Positions 32,978-42,076 of a stretch of DNA of 47,261 nucleotides are shown here, one piece after another. This stretch comes from Chloroflexaceae bacterium (lineage in GTDB: Bacteria > Chloroflexota > Chloroflexia > Chloroflexales > Chloroflexaceae): NCBI GenBank assembly GCA_012033195.1, contig JAAUSQ010000008.1, forward strand, positions 1 through 47,261, read 5' to 3'. The position numbers were made by a program, and so were the translations under genes. Under the pieces are notes generated by a model. The model was not told the DNA's origin, searched no databases, and saw only the letters and a list, made by a program, of their open reading frames with translations. Every line of letters begins with the position of its first letter. Position 1 is the first letter of the stretch.

Positions 32978-33009
32978 CTTAACTACCTCTTAACAAAATT
33001 CAGTTAAAA
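32978..33009 (+). promoter_or_regulatory. Putative Pho box before the sensor kinase-pstS operon
   Basis: Direct 8-mers spaced by 3 bp: CTTAACTA (32978-32985), CCT, CTTAACAA (32989-32996), AAT, TCAGTTAA (33000-33007). This fits the cyanobacterial-type PhoB box (YTTAACCW repeats, 11-bp period). GATACG-like -10 elements follow at 33017-33036. A PstS gene downstream supports phosphate control. Confidence 0.6.
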
Positions 33010-33131
33010 TTAAGCGTGATACGTTCATTTTGATACGATTCTCCTGAGGAATGAGCGCATCATCGCGTTTATATAGAGTGAGAGTCGTGCAGGCACACTG
33101 AGCAAGATTATAAGCACCCATCTATACAAGT

Positions 33132-35407
33132 ATGAATTATGAGGAGCGTCCGCTCGTAACCTCGTCCTCGAAGCAGAGGTGGGCACTGGGTCAACTATTG
33201 CGGTGGGATGCCCTGGGCATACGCAACAAGATCTTGGTTCCAATCATCGCCCTTATGCTTGGCTCACTCGGAGTAAGCACAATTGTTTTTATGGTCAGCA
33301 CCAATGCTACACGAAATAGTATCATTTCCGAACAGATTAATGACGACAGCCGCCGCCTGCAAGCTGCGTTTGCCCAGAGTGAACAACAGGCGATAGAGGG
33401 TGCGAAACTGTTAGCCAGCGATCCGGGCTTGATCGAACTGATCCAGGAAGAAGATATGCCCGACTCGGGCAACCTCTCGCTCCCGATGAATGCCCGCGCT
33501 ACACCTGTACGCGACCGCTTCGAACTGGATCAGCTGATTGTGCTGAATGCGGGCGGGCAGGCGCGTGTCAATATCGGTACCACTGAACTGGAGCCGATCA
33601 GTGTGCGTGGACGCGAGTTCCTTCCCATCTGCACTGAGACAACCCAACAAATTGCAATTTTTGAAGGCAGGCCGCTGCTAGTAATCTGTTCTCCGATAGT
33701 GCCGATAGAAGGCAGTCAACCGGGTACTATCCTGGGTGATGTGTATTCCATCCTCGACCTGAATGCCCTGCTTGAACGTATTGAAACTGACCTGGAACTG
33801 CTCAGCGATGCATCGCTGCTGGCAGTTACACCCGGTGAATGCAACCAGAATGAAGACATCGTAAGCTCGCGTGTTGCGGATGAAGGTAATACAACGATCC
33901 AATCCATTACTTTTTGTCTTGCCAACAGTAGCATGAATACTGCACTGCGGCTGGATATTGCCGGTATTTCTGAGATTGTCAGTTCTGGTTTGTACGTCAC
34001 CCTGGTGAGCAGTGTTATCACCCTGGGGCTGCTGATTGTTGTGGGTGCGTGGGTCGCGCAGGGTTTACCCACCCGATCTTGAAGCTGGTCGCGGTGGCGC
34101 AGGCCGTTGCCGATGGCGACCTGAGCCGCCGCGCCAACCTGACCCACCGCGACGAGATTGGCAAACTAGGCCGTGCATTCGATACTGCGACGGTGCGTAT
34201 TCAGGGCTTGCTCGAACAACAAGCGCGTGCCGCCGGTGAGCGGCAGGCCATCCTGCAAAGTATCGCGGACGGCGTGCTGGCTGTTGATACCGAAGAGCGC
34301 ATTGTGGTGATTAACCCGGCAGCACGTATGCTGCTCGAACAGCACGCCGAAAATTTGCTAGGCCGCTCGATCAGCACACTCCGTATCAGCGATGAAAACC
34401 CGCTGCTAACTGCCGGTCTGAGCGAAGTGGTGCAGCAGGTGCGCGAAGAATTGACCGACGAGGCCCGTCTCATCACCGAGCATCAGGTATCACTAGGCAA
34501 GCGTATTGTGCGTATTCGCAGCGCGCCCACGCTGGTCGGCGATGAGCAGACGGGTGCGGTTATTATCATTCAGGATGTTACCCGCGCCGTCGAACTCGAC
34601 CAGGCCAAGAGCGAGTTTATCGCGATTGCCTCGCACGAACTCCGCACACCACTCGCCAGCCTCAAGGGGTTTGTGGATGTCTTCCTGATGAGCGGTACCA
34701 GCAACCTGAACGAGAGTCAGCGCATGTTCCTGGATACCATCAAGCGCCAGACTGACAACCTGACGATGCTGGTGAATGACTTGATCGAGATGGCCCGGCT
34801 CGAACAGGGCACGCAACGGGTTGAACGGCGCTGGGTGTCGGTTGCGGCAATGGTTGAAACGGTGCTGTCCAGCCTCACCGGGCTGGTTGAGCGGCGCAAT
34901 GTGCAACTTGACGTGTCGGTGCAGGAAGACCTGCCCGCCGTCTGGATTGATAACCTGCATCTCCGGTTGATGCTGGCGAACCTCATTTCGAATGCTATCA
35001 AGTATGTGTATAACGGTGGACAGGTCAGCGTGCGGGCCTATACCATCGATGATCCGGCGTTGTTGCCGAGTCCCTCGTTTGAGTTGGAATGGCAACACAC
35101 CGATGAAACATCGTTGCTGGTTGTCGTCGAAGACAATGGTGTCGGTATTCGAGAAGCGGATCAAGACAAAGTCTTTATGCGCTTCTTCCGGTCGGAAAAC
35201 CCGCTGAGTGTAGAGGTCGGTGGCACTGGCCTGGGACTGGCGATTACCTACTCGCTGGTTGCCCTGCACGAGTGCCAGATCGGGTTCCAGAGCAAAGAAG
35301 GGGAGGGGACGTGCTTCTGGATACGTATCCCCATTACCCGGATTGACTCACTGGCAGAGGATCATCACGAGGACGGTACCGTTGTATATCCATCAATCGC
35401 AATGTAA
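33132..35407 (+). CDS. Membrane sensor histidine kinase (PhoR/ResE-like), one frame break
   Basis: About 758 aa after repair. TM1 is near residues 33-55 (ILVPIIALMLGSLGVSTIVF), a ~230-residue sensing domain lies outside, and TM2 is near 288-312. The frame breaks near the TTT at 34064-34066; one added T gives VAQGFTHPILKLVAVA and enters the HAMP (DGDLSRRANLTHRDEIGKLG). Then PAS (ILQSIADGVLAVDTEERIVV), HisKA with phospho-His in ASHELRTPLASLKGF, and HATPase with N box NLISNAIKY, G1 DNGVGI, G2 GGTGLGLAI. A Pho box precedes it and pstS follows after 21 bases, so a phosphate sensor is likely. No response regulator gene is adjacent. Confidence 0.9.
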
Positions 35408-35428
35408 GCAACCAGGAGAGGATGTGTC

Positions 35429-36352
35429 ATGGCAATTGGACGCCAGATTATCTTTGTACTGATCACCTTGTTAGGGTTACTCGTGGCTGGCTGTGCAGCA
35501 ACACCGGCGGCAGCGCCGAATAATGTTGCAGCCAATACTACCAGTTCAGAGAATGCCGAGCAAGCTGTCGCTGCCATATCGGAAGCCATCAATACCGATC
35601 TACAGGGTGAAATTGATGTGGTGGGCAGCACCACCGTGCAACCGCTTGTAGAGTTGATGCGTGATGAGTTTGTCAAGCAGTACCCGAACATCCGTATGAA
35701 TGTTGGTGCTGGCGGCTCGGTCGTTGGCATCGAAGCGGTGCAGGATGGGCGCACCGATATTGGGATGGCTTCACGCAAACTGGACGCCGAAGAACAGACC
35801 GAGGGCATGCAGGTCTATCCAATTGCTATTGATGTGCTGGCCGTGATTATCCACCCCACTAACCCCGTTGAGGGGCTGAGCAAAGCCCAACTGCAGGGCA
35901 TCTTCACGGGCGAGATTACCAACTGGAGCGAAGTGGGCGGGCCTGAACTCAATATCGACCCGGTCATCCGTGAGGTCACATCGGGCACGCGGGGTGCCTT
36001 CGATGAGATTGCACTGGACGACGCAGAACCCACCGCCAATGCAACCGTACAGATTACGGCGGGTGAAGTCGAAGCCTATGTAGCGGCCAACGAGGATGCT
36101 ATTGGATACGTCGGCTTCGGGCACATCGAGCTTGATGAAATCAAGGTGTTGACCATTGATGGGGTTGCGCCAAGCCCGCAGAATGCCTTAGATGGCAGCT
36201 ATGCTCTGTCGCGCCCACTGCAACTGATGACTGGCCCGCTAACCCGCGAACTGGCCCAGGAATTCATCGACTTTGCGCTCAGCCCCGTGGGGCAGCGGCT
36301 GGTTGAAGAAGATGGCTGGGTACCGGTTGCCGGACAGACCGCCGGCGAATAA
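35429..36352 (+). CDS. pstS: Phosphate-binding lipoprotein PstS
   Basis: 307 aa. A lipoprotein signal with lipobox LVAGC (Cys22) is followed by a ~40-residue low-complexity linker. The PstS-type type II binding fold begins DVVGSTTVQPLVELM and contains GAGGSVVGIEAVQDGRTDIGMASR, GIFTGEITNWSEVGG and VTSGTRGAFDEI, the phosphate-contacting loops (Ser-Thr, SGTR). Residues AIGYVGFGHI and FIDFALSPVGQRLV complete lobe 2. It captures phosphate outside the membrane for PstCAB, which are not in the window. AGGAGAGG precedes the ATG. Followed by a terminator. Confidence 0.95.
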   Translation: MAIGRQIIFVLITLLGLLVAGCAATPAAAPNNVAANTTSSENAEQAVAAISEAINTDLQGEIDVVGSTTVQPLVELMRDEFVKQYPNIRMNVGAGGSVVGIEAVQDGRTDIGMASRKLDAEEQTEGMQVYPIAIDVLAVIIHPTNPVEGLSKAQLQGIFTGEITNWSEVGGPELNIDPVIREVTSGTRGAFDEIALDDAEPTANATVQITAGEVEAYVAANEDAIGYVGFGHIELDEIKVLTIDGVAPSPQNALDGSYALSRPLQLMTGPLTRELAQEFIDFALSPVGQRLVEEDGWVPVAGQTAGE

Positions 36353-36382
36353 GACACCAACCACCCTGCCAGCGATCCCCTG

Positions 36383-36411
36383 CCCCTGGCTTTCAACAGG
36401 CCAGGGGTTTT
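36383..36411 (+). terminator. Rho-independent terminator of pstS
   Basis: CCCCTGGC (36383-36390) and GCCAGGGG (36400-36407) form a perfect 8-bp stem, followed by TTTTATG. Confidence 0.92.
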
Positions 36412-36510
36412 ATGTTGGGGCGCTACCGGGCGTTTTGAGGGGGACGGCGGTTTCTATGCTATACTGCTGCACATATTCCCCTTGCCTGCTGACCGGGAGG
36501 GGTTGCGGTG

Positions 36511-37734
36511 ATGAGGGGCCGAACAATGCCCGCAACCTGGTATGAGGAGCGCAAAGCGGTGATAAGTGTTGATGAATTGCTAACACGTGGCGTGTCGGAA
36601 GTCATTATCGAGAGCGACCTACGCGCCCGCCTGGAACGGGGCGATAAGTTGCGGCTCAAGCAGGGCTTCGACCCGAGCCGTCCCCATATGCATATCGGGC
36701 ACGCTGTCGGGCTACGCAAGCTGCGCACGTTTCAAGAACTAGGGCATCAGGTGGTGTTGATTGTTGGCGACTGGACAGCGCAGATTGGCGACCCGAGCGG
36801 GCGCGACGAGACGCGCCCACGCCTGACCGCCGACGTGGTGCAGGAACATGCTCGTCTTTTTATGGAGCAGTTTTTCCGCATTGTCGACCGCGACCGCACC
36901 GAGGTGCGCTGGCAGAGCGAGTGGTATGGCGATTTTAAGCTCGAACAGGCGCTCGACCTGGCGGGGCGCTTTACCCTGGCGCAGATGCTGGCGCACGAAA
37001 CCTTCCGCAAGCGCTACGAAGCTGGCCAACCGCTCACCATTCTGGAACTGATGTACCCGATGTTGCAGGGCTACGACTCGGTGGCAGTGCAGGCCGATGT
37101 GGAGTTTGGCGGCACCGACCAGAAATTCAACAATCTGGCGGGGCGCGAACTGATGCAGCAGATGGGCATGCAGCCGCAGCACGTCTTGCTGGTGCCGCTC
37201 ATTCCGGGCACCGATGGGCGCAAGATGGGCAAGTCGTTTAACAATACCGTTGATGTGATGCTGCCACCCGCCGAGATGTTCGGCAAAGTTATGTCAATGA
37301 CCGACGATGTGCTGCCGCTGTATTTCGAGGTATTGACTGATATTCCGCTGGACGAACTGAACGAAATACGGGCGGCACTCGCGGCGGGCAGCATCAACCC
37401 GCGTAATCTGAAGGTGCAGGTGGCGCGTGCTATTATCAGTCAGTTCCACAGCCCTGCCGAGGCCGACGAAGCCGAAGCCGCGTTTATACGGCAGTTTGTG
37501 CGGCGCGAACTGCCCGAAGATATGCCCGTACACACGCTGAACGGCGCTACCAACGTGGTTGACCTGCTGGTTGATGCTCAGCTTGCCAGCAGCAAAAGCG
37601 AAGCACGGCGGCTGATTGATGGCGGTGGCGTGCGCGTGGATGGCGAGAAGGTTGAAAGCTACGACCTGACGCTGGAGCCGGGAGCCGCTGTGGTGGTGCA
37701 GGTGGGGCGGCGCAAGTTTGTGCAGGTGCAATAG
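36511..37734 (+). CDS. tyrS: Tyrosyl-tRNA synthetase
   Basis: 407 aa. GGGAGG (36495-36500) serves GTG 36508 or ATG 36511; ATG is preferred but GTG has better spacing. Class I signature 1 is HMHIGH after GFDPSRP. The tyrosine pocket is VVLIVGDWTAQIGDPSGRDE and QGYDSVAVQADVEFGGTDQKFN. Signature 2 is GRKMGKS. The C-terminal S4 domain (VVDLLVDAQLASSKSEARRL, GGVRVDGEKV) binds tRNA. This is the TyrZ-like form with a KMGKS. No T-box is seen upstream; a TATACT at 36460-36465 may be the -10 box. Convergent with the GAF kinase gene. Confidence 0.96.
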   Translation: MRGRTMPATWYEERKAVISVDELLTRGVSEVIIESDLRARLERGDKLRLKQGFDPSRPHMHIGHAVGLRKLRTFQELGHQVVLIVGDWTAQIGDPSGRDETRPRLTADVVQEHARLFMEQFFRIVDRDRTEVRWQSEWYGDFKLEQALDLAGRFTLAQMLAHETFRKRYEAGQPLTILELMYPMLQGYDSVAVQADVEFGGTDQKFNNLAGRELMQQMGMQPQHVLLVPLIPGTDGRKMGKSFNNTVDVMLPPAEMFGKVMSMTDDVLPLYFEVLTDIPLDELNEIRAALAAGSINPRNLKVQVARAIISQFHSPAEADEAEAAFIRQFVRRELPEDMPVHTLNGATNVVDLLVDAQLASSKSEARRLIDGGGVRVDGEKVESYDLTLEPGAAVVVQVGRRKFVQVQ

Positions 37735-37784
37735 GTGCAATACACGCCCCGCGCATCCCCCCAGCATGCGATACGCAAGGCGGG

Positions 37785-40112
37785 CTAACTCGTCTTTACA
37801 TTCTGCGCGGCGGGGAGGATAAAGCTGAAGGTGGTGCCCGCGTGCAGCTCGCTCTCGACCCAGATATACCCCCCCATAATCTCAATCAGGGGCTTGGTGA
37901 GCGACAGCCCCAACCCGGTGCCACCTGCCTCCACCTTGAGCGGGTTATCGGTGCGGTAGAAGCGCTCGAAGACCCGGTCGATCTCTTCGGGTGCAATGCC
38001 TACACCAGTATCACGCACATCGATCTGTGTATAACGACGGTTGCTCAGCAGATAGTTCCGAACACTGGATGGCAGGTCGTCGGCATCGGCTTCGTGGGCT
38101 TCCACCCAGACACTGCCTCCACGCGGCGTGTATTTTATCGCGTTGGCAATCAGATTGTAAAGCACCTCGTACAGACGGTTTGCATCGGCCTGTACCAGTG
38201 GTAAACCGGGCGGAATGCTGATTGTCAGGTTGTGCTCGCGCTCATCGGCCAGTTGTTGCAGGTCGGAGACGACCCCGCTGAGCGCTTCTGCCAGATGCAA
38301 CGGGCGAATTTCCAGATCGATGCTGCCCGTCTCAATCTTGGTCAGTTCCAGTACATCGTTGATGATATCGATCATGCGCTGGGCATTGGTCTGGATGGTT
38401 GTCATAAACTCGCGCTGCGTGTCGTTGAGGGGGCCGAGGCTGCCCATTACCAGCAGTTGGGTAAAACCTTTGATAGCGGTCATCGGGGTACGCAACTCGT
38501 GCGACATGGTACCGATGAATTCGGTCTTGAGCCGGTCGGACTGTACTTCGCGGGTCATATCACGCAGATTGAGAATAACACCAATCATCTCGTTGTCTTC
38601 GAGCAGTACCGGGCCAAGCCGCATATTCACCACCCGCATCCCGATGTTGACGGTGGTTTCAAAGCGGCGTGGTGTGTTGTCCTTGTTGGTAGGGTGGCTC
38701 AGCAATTCATTAAGCGGCAGTTCCTCCTCGCGCTTGCCAAGCACATGATTGAGGATGGTTTGCAGGTCAAGCAGCAGCAACTCTTCGCGGGTACTGCCGA
38801 GCATGTCGGCCCCTGGCGGATTGACCGAAAGCACTCTGCCGTTTATGTCGCCCACCAGCACCCCGTCGGCAAGGCTCTGGAGAATAGCAGTGTCGCGGGT
38901 TTCCGATTCGCGCAGGCGTTGCACCAGCGTGCTGCGTACTTCCATCTGGGTGACAATTTCGGTATACAGCCGCGCATTGTGAATACCCATTGCAATCGGG
39001 CCAGCACTGGCAGTGAGGAGGCGCAGGTGGTCGTCGTGGAAGTAGTTCACCTCTTCGTGCGAGAGGATGACCACACCGAGCACTTCTTGATGGGCCACCA
39101 GCGGCACCGCCACCAGCGAACCAGCGTGCTTGCGGGCCGGGTCGTTGTCGGGAATTTCAATCCAGCGCTCATCCTGCTGTACATCGTCCACAATGACTGG
39201 GCGCTTGTACTGCGCGATCCAGCCTGCCACCCCATAGCCGATAGCAAACCGGGTAAAGGTATCTACCTCGTCGGCACTGAAGCCAAGCACGGCCTCGTTG
39301 ACAAGATGCTCGGTCTCTTTGTCCATCAGCATGATGGTGCCGTAGCGCACCCGTGTAATCTTCGCCAGTGCTTCCAGCGAGGTGTAGAGCAGGCGGTCAA
39401 GTTCGAGCGTGCTGTTAATTTCTGCCGAAATATCGTGCAGCGTTTGCAGGCGTTCTTTTTCGGTGGCAAGCTCCGAGGTACGCTGCTGGACCAGTTGTTC
39501 GAGGTCGCTATTGAAGCGCTGGATCTTGCGGTAGAGCCGCACGTTTTCAAGCGCAATCGTCATCTGGCTGGCAATCGCCACCAGCAAGCCCTGCCGCTCA
39601 ATGCTGAAGCGATCCAGCGGGACCGTATCTTGGAGCAGCAGCACGCCCCGCGCCTGGTCTTTGACCAGTAGCGGCAGCACAAATACCCCCATCCCTGGCT
39701 GATACCACACCCCCTGTATGGATGGGCCGACACCGGGCTGCATCTCTACCATCTTCTGCGATTCCAGGTAGCAGCGCAGCAGCAGGTCGTTGTAGGTCGG
39801 TGCAACCGCAATCGGGATTTCAAGGTGCATTTGCTGCACTACTTCGGCAGCAGCGCCCCATGCACGCACAGCGGAAAGGCGCGGCGATAGTGAGCCATAG
39901 ATATCGTTTTCGTCGGGCAGCCAGATTGAGAGGTGCCCCGGTTGCAGCATCTCAAAGATGCGGTTGCCAACCAGTTCGATGATGCTGGTACTGTCGAGCG
40001 TTTCGAGATTGGAGGCGAGCGACTGCGCGACCGAATTGATCACCGAGAGGTTGAAGGCGGCCCGGTCGGCATCCTCCATCGCAATGCTCATGCGCTCGGT
40101 GAGGAAGCTCAC
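37785..40112 (-). CDS. GAF-GAF-PAS sensor histidine kinase
   Basis: 775 aa from GTG 40112, which overlaps the stop of the upstream RsbRD-like frame (GTGA). No membrane helices; cytoplasmic. The first GAF-like domain is ~20-190. A coiled coil (QRFNSDLEQLVQQRTSELAT) links to a second GAF ~225-385 (RYGTIMLMDKETEHLVNEAV, GYGVAGWIAQYKRPVIVDDV). PAS is ~405-530 (ILQSLADGVLVGDINGRVLS). HisKA has phospho-His in MSHELRTPMTAIKGF, and HATPase has NLIANAIKYTPRGG, DTGVGIAPEEID and GTGLGLSL. A single missing base near 40127 would fuse it to the frame upstream (VSRLWADNVSFLTERMS), so it may be one ~918-aa protein. Confidence 0.92.
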   Translation of the reverse strand: MSFLTERMSIAMEDADRAAFNLSVINSVAQSLASNLETLDSTSIIELVGNRIFEMLQPGHLSIWLPDENDIYGSLSPRLSAVRAWGAAAEVVQQMHLEIPIAVAPTYNDLLLRCYLESQKMVEMQPGVGPSIQGVWYQPGMGVFVLPLLVKDQARGVLLLQDTVPLDRFSIERQGLLVAIASQMTIALENVRLYRKIQRFNSDLEQLVQQRTSELATEKERLQTLHDISAEINSTLELDRLLYTSLEALAKITRVRYGTIMLMDKETEHLVNEAVLGFSADEVDTFTRFAIGYGVAGWIAQYKRPVIVDDVQQDERWIEIPDNDPARKHAGSLVAVPLVAHQEVLGVVILSHEEVNYFHDDHLRLLTASAGPIAMGIHNARLYTEIVTQMEVRSTLVQRLRESETRDTAILQSLADGVLVGDINGRVLSVNPPGADMLGSTREELLLLDLQTILNHVLGKREEELPLNELLSHPTNKDNTPRRFETTVNIGMRVVNMRLGPVLLEDNEMIGVILNLRDMTREVQSDRLKTEFIGTMSHELRTPMTAIKGFTQLLVMGSLGPLNDTQREFMTTIQTNAQRMIDIINDVLELTKIETGSIDLEIRPLHLAEALSGVVSDLQQLADEREHNLTISIPPGLPLVQADANRLYEVLYNLIANAIKYTPRGGSVWVEAHEADADDLPSSVRNYLLSNRRYTQIDVRDTGVGIAPEEIDRVFERFYRTDNPLKVEAGGTGLGLSLTKPLIEIMGGYIWVESELHAGTTFSFILPAAQNVKTS

Positions 40113-40540
40113 ATTATCGGCCCACAGCGCGAGACGATATCAATGGCATGATCAAGCAAGACGCTCATCGTATCGATCAAGTCAAAGACGGTGTTGCGGT
40201 CTTCGTCGGCATGGCGCAGCTCATCGCGGATGATGCGGCGCAACTGGGCGAAGGCGTACAGCATATCGGGCAGGTTGGCGGGTTGTTCGAGGCTGATCTG
40301 GACAACATCGTTCAGGCGTGCGCTGAGCAGGTCGTGGTTATGCTGGGCTGCCTGGATCAAGCCCTCGTAGAGCGATTCAAGGTGCAGCAGAATGCGCGAC
40401 GGCTCGTGAACCAGCACATCGCCATTCTCTGCCGTAGTAGCATAGCTGCTGCCAGACCGCACCGCTTCAAGCGAAGCGCCCCATTGTTCGAGCACATGCA
40501 CCCGATGTTTATCCAGCCATGTTGCCAGTTCGACCGTCAT
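40109..40540 (-). CDS. RsbRD N-terminal-like sensor domain, probably fused to the kinase
   Basis: 143 aa. All-helical: LATWLDKHRVHVLEQWGASL, then LLHLESLYEGLIQAAQH, RLNDVVQISLEQPANLPDML, RRIIRDELRHADEDRNTVFD and LIDTMSVLLDHAIDIVSR. The WL-KH-vl-qW start and the R-L-dvv-is-eq-anL pattern resemble RsbRD_N/globin-like stressosome sensor domains. The frame ends IVSRCGPIM, but the neighbouring frame reads LWADNVSFLTER, which continues the helix smoothly. A one-base insertion near 40127 would join them. As read, translational coupling through GTGA is the alternative. Between rsbX-like and kinase genes. Confidence 0.72.
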   Translation of the reverse strand: MTVELATWLDKHRVHVLEQWGASLEAVRSGSSYATTAENGDVLVHEPSRILLHLESLYEGLIQAAQHNHDLLSARLNDVVQISLEQPANLPDMLYAFAQLRRIIRDELRHADEDRNTVFDLIDTMSVLLDHAIDIVSRCGPIM

Positions 40541-40562
40541 GCTTACGCTCTACCTGTTCAGT

Positions 40563-41135
40563 TTAGGTTCGGATCACAACCACGGTTGCATCGTCGTTGT
40601 GCTTGCCATAGTTCGCCAGAATCGCTTCCGCAAGCGCTTGCGGTGCCATTGTAAAGTCAGATGTATGATCAAGTGCAAACCGTGAAGAGATACCATCGCT
40701 ATAAAGAACGAACGTATCCCCAGAATTGTAGACATAGTCTAGTAGCAGCAGCGTTGGCAAACGGTAACCAAGAATACCATTCTTTGAGATTGGCTTGATC
40801 GGGCGACTGCTCAGCACATGCACGCCGATGTTGCCAACCCCCACAAATTGCATTTTGTTTGCTGCTAGCTGCATCCGCATCAGGCCGATTACTGCGCCGC
40901 GTGTGTGGTGCAGCCGTTCGTGTGCGGTGCGGATCAGTTGTTCGAGGCTGTAGGCCGGGTGCTCGCGGATAACCGCAATGGCACCATCTGCGGCTTCGGC
41001 GGCGGCCTCGCCCCCACCCAACCCGTCAACAACCCCTACCAGGACGGATGTCGTCTGCTCCAGCACGATATAACTATCGCCGCTAATAGACTGGCCTTCT
41101 TTTGGTCGGCAGACTGCGCCCCACTGTATGCTCAT
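40563..41135 (-). CDS. rsbX: RsbX-like PP2C serine phosphatase
   Basis: 190 aa from ATG 41135, whose ATGA overlaps the rsbT stop; a G-rich site precedes it. An in-frame start at 41165 lies inside rsbT. PP2C metal-site motifs are all present: ISGDSYIVLE, VGVVDGLGGGEAA, FVLYSDGISSRF and KHNDDATVVVIRT. The size matches Bacillus RsbX (~199 aa), which dephosphorylates stressosome RsbS and RsbR. Genetic coupling to an RsbT kinase supports a kinase/phosphatase pair acting on the same Ser/Thr target, which is not encoded nearby. Confidence 0.85.
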   Translation of the reverse strand: MSIQWGAVCRPKEGQSISGDSYIVLEQTTSVLVGVVDGLGGGEAAAEAADGAIAVIREHPAYSLEQLIRTAHERLHHTRGAVIGLMRMQLAANKMQFVGVGNIGVHVLSSRPIKPISKNGILGYRLPTLLLLDYVYNSGDTFVLYSDGISSRFALDHTSDFTMAPQALAEAILANYGKHNDDATVVVIRT

Positions 41136-41560
41136 GCCCCCCTCTTCCGATGCTGCGTGAGCCATTTTATGGCACGTACCGTTGTTCCTACGCCCACGGT
41201 TGACTCAATTTCGAATTCGTCCATCAAGCGCTTGACTCCCGGCAGGCCCGCGCCCATGGTTGCAGTAGTACTATAGCCATCCTGGAGCGCTAGCGCAATA
41301 TTGGGAATACCTGGCCCGGTGTCCTGCGCGATCACCATCAAGCCGGTACGTTCGGGTGGGCCGCTATTCTGCAACGCTTCCAGCCGCAGCATGCCGCCCT
41401 TCGCATGCGCCAGCAGATTACGGGTCAGTTCCAGAATGGCAATCTCGATGCGCGTTTGATCGATTGCATTGAAGCCGAGTGCATTGGCCAATTCACGCCC
41501 GCGCCAGACTGCCACATAAATATCACCCTCGCCACGAATGACACAGACAACTGACTGCAT
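41132..41560 (-). CDS. rsbT: RsbT-like serine kinase (HATPase)
   Basis: 142 aa, typical RsbT size. GAGGAA lies 4 bases before ATG 41560. Motifs: ILELTRNLLAHA (N box), IAQDTGPGIPNIALALQDGY (G1), GAGLPGVKRLMDEFEI (G2, canonical), ending GTTVRAIKW as in RsbT. RsbT is a switch protein that phosphorylates STAS proteins and, when released, activates a downstream partner. The first gene of an apparent operon with rsbX-like and kinase genes on the minus strand. Confidence 0.93.
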   Translation of the reverse strand: MQSVVCVIRGEGDIYVAVWRGRELANALGFNAIDQTRIEIAILELTRNLLAHAKGGMLRLEALQNSGPPERTGLMVIAQDTGPGIPNIALALQDGYSTTATMGAGLPGVKRLMDEFEIESTVGVGTTVRAIKWLTQHRKRGA

Positions 41561-41578
41561 TGTATTCCTCGCACCGTG

Positions 41579-42043
41579 TTAGCTACGATGTGGCTGTTTG
41601 GATGTTTCGCTATCAATGATAATCGTCACTGGTCCATCGTTTGTCAAGGATACCTGCATCATCGCTCCAAAGCGCCCCGTTTCAACGTGCAGACCGAGTG
41701 TCCGCAGTGCCGTTGCAAAACCATCGATGAGCGGAGCAGCAACCTCAGACGCGGCAGCCCCCATAAAGTTGGGCCGTCGCCCTTTGCGTACATCGGCATA
41801 CAGGGTAAATTGTGAAACGACCAGCGCTGCTCCGCCGGTTTCGAGCAGCGAACGATTGAAGCGGCCTGCTTCATCGGCAAAGATACGCAGATGGGCAACC
41901 TTTTCAGCGAGCAGGTGGGCATCTTCGGCGGTATCGCCGTCTGTCACACCGACCAGCAGCAGCACCCCTGCGCCAATCTGTCCAACAATTTCGGTATCTA
42001 CATGCACTGCCGCACTGGATACACGCTGGAGCACAATCCGCAT
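41579..42043 (-). CDS. dtd: D-aminoacyl-tRNA deacylase
   Basis: 154 aa. It hydrolyses D-amino acids from mischarged tRNA. The N-terminal [16 protein letters not shown], the catalytic [20 protein letters not shown] (SQFTLYAD with active Thr), and the C-terminal [16 protein letters not shown] (cis Gly-Pro motif) are all present. Length matches DTD (~145-155 aa). 18 bases upstream of rsbT and 33 bases downstream of the PIN/TRAM gene, so likely in the same minus-strand run. Confidence 0.97.
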   Translation of the reverse strand: MRIVLQRVSSAAVHVDTEIVGQIGAGVLLLVGVTDGDTAEDAHLLAEKVAHLRIFADEAGRFNRSLLETGGAALVVSQFTLYADVRKGRRPNFMGAAASEVAAPLIDGFATALRTLGLHVETGRFGAMMQVSLTNDGPVTIIIDSETSKQPHRS

Positions 42044-42076
42044 TGGTTGCTGTTCCTCTGTATGGCGTGCGCTGCC

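Noticed and set aside
38232-39671. 479-codon plus frame opposite the GAF kinase
   Set aside because: It is antisense to a clearly coding kinase and has His/Gln-rich non-protein composition.
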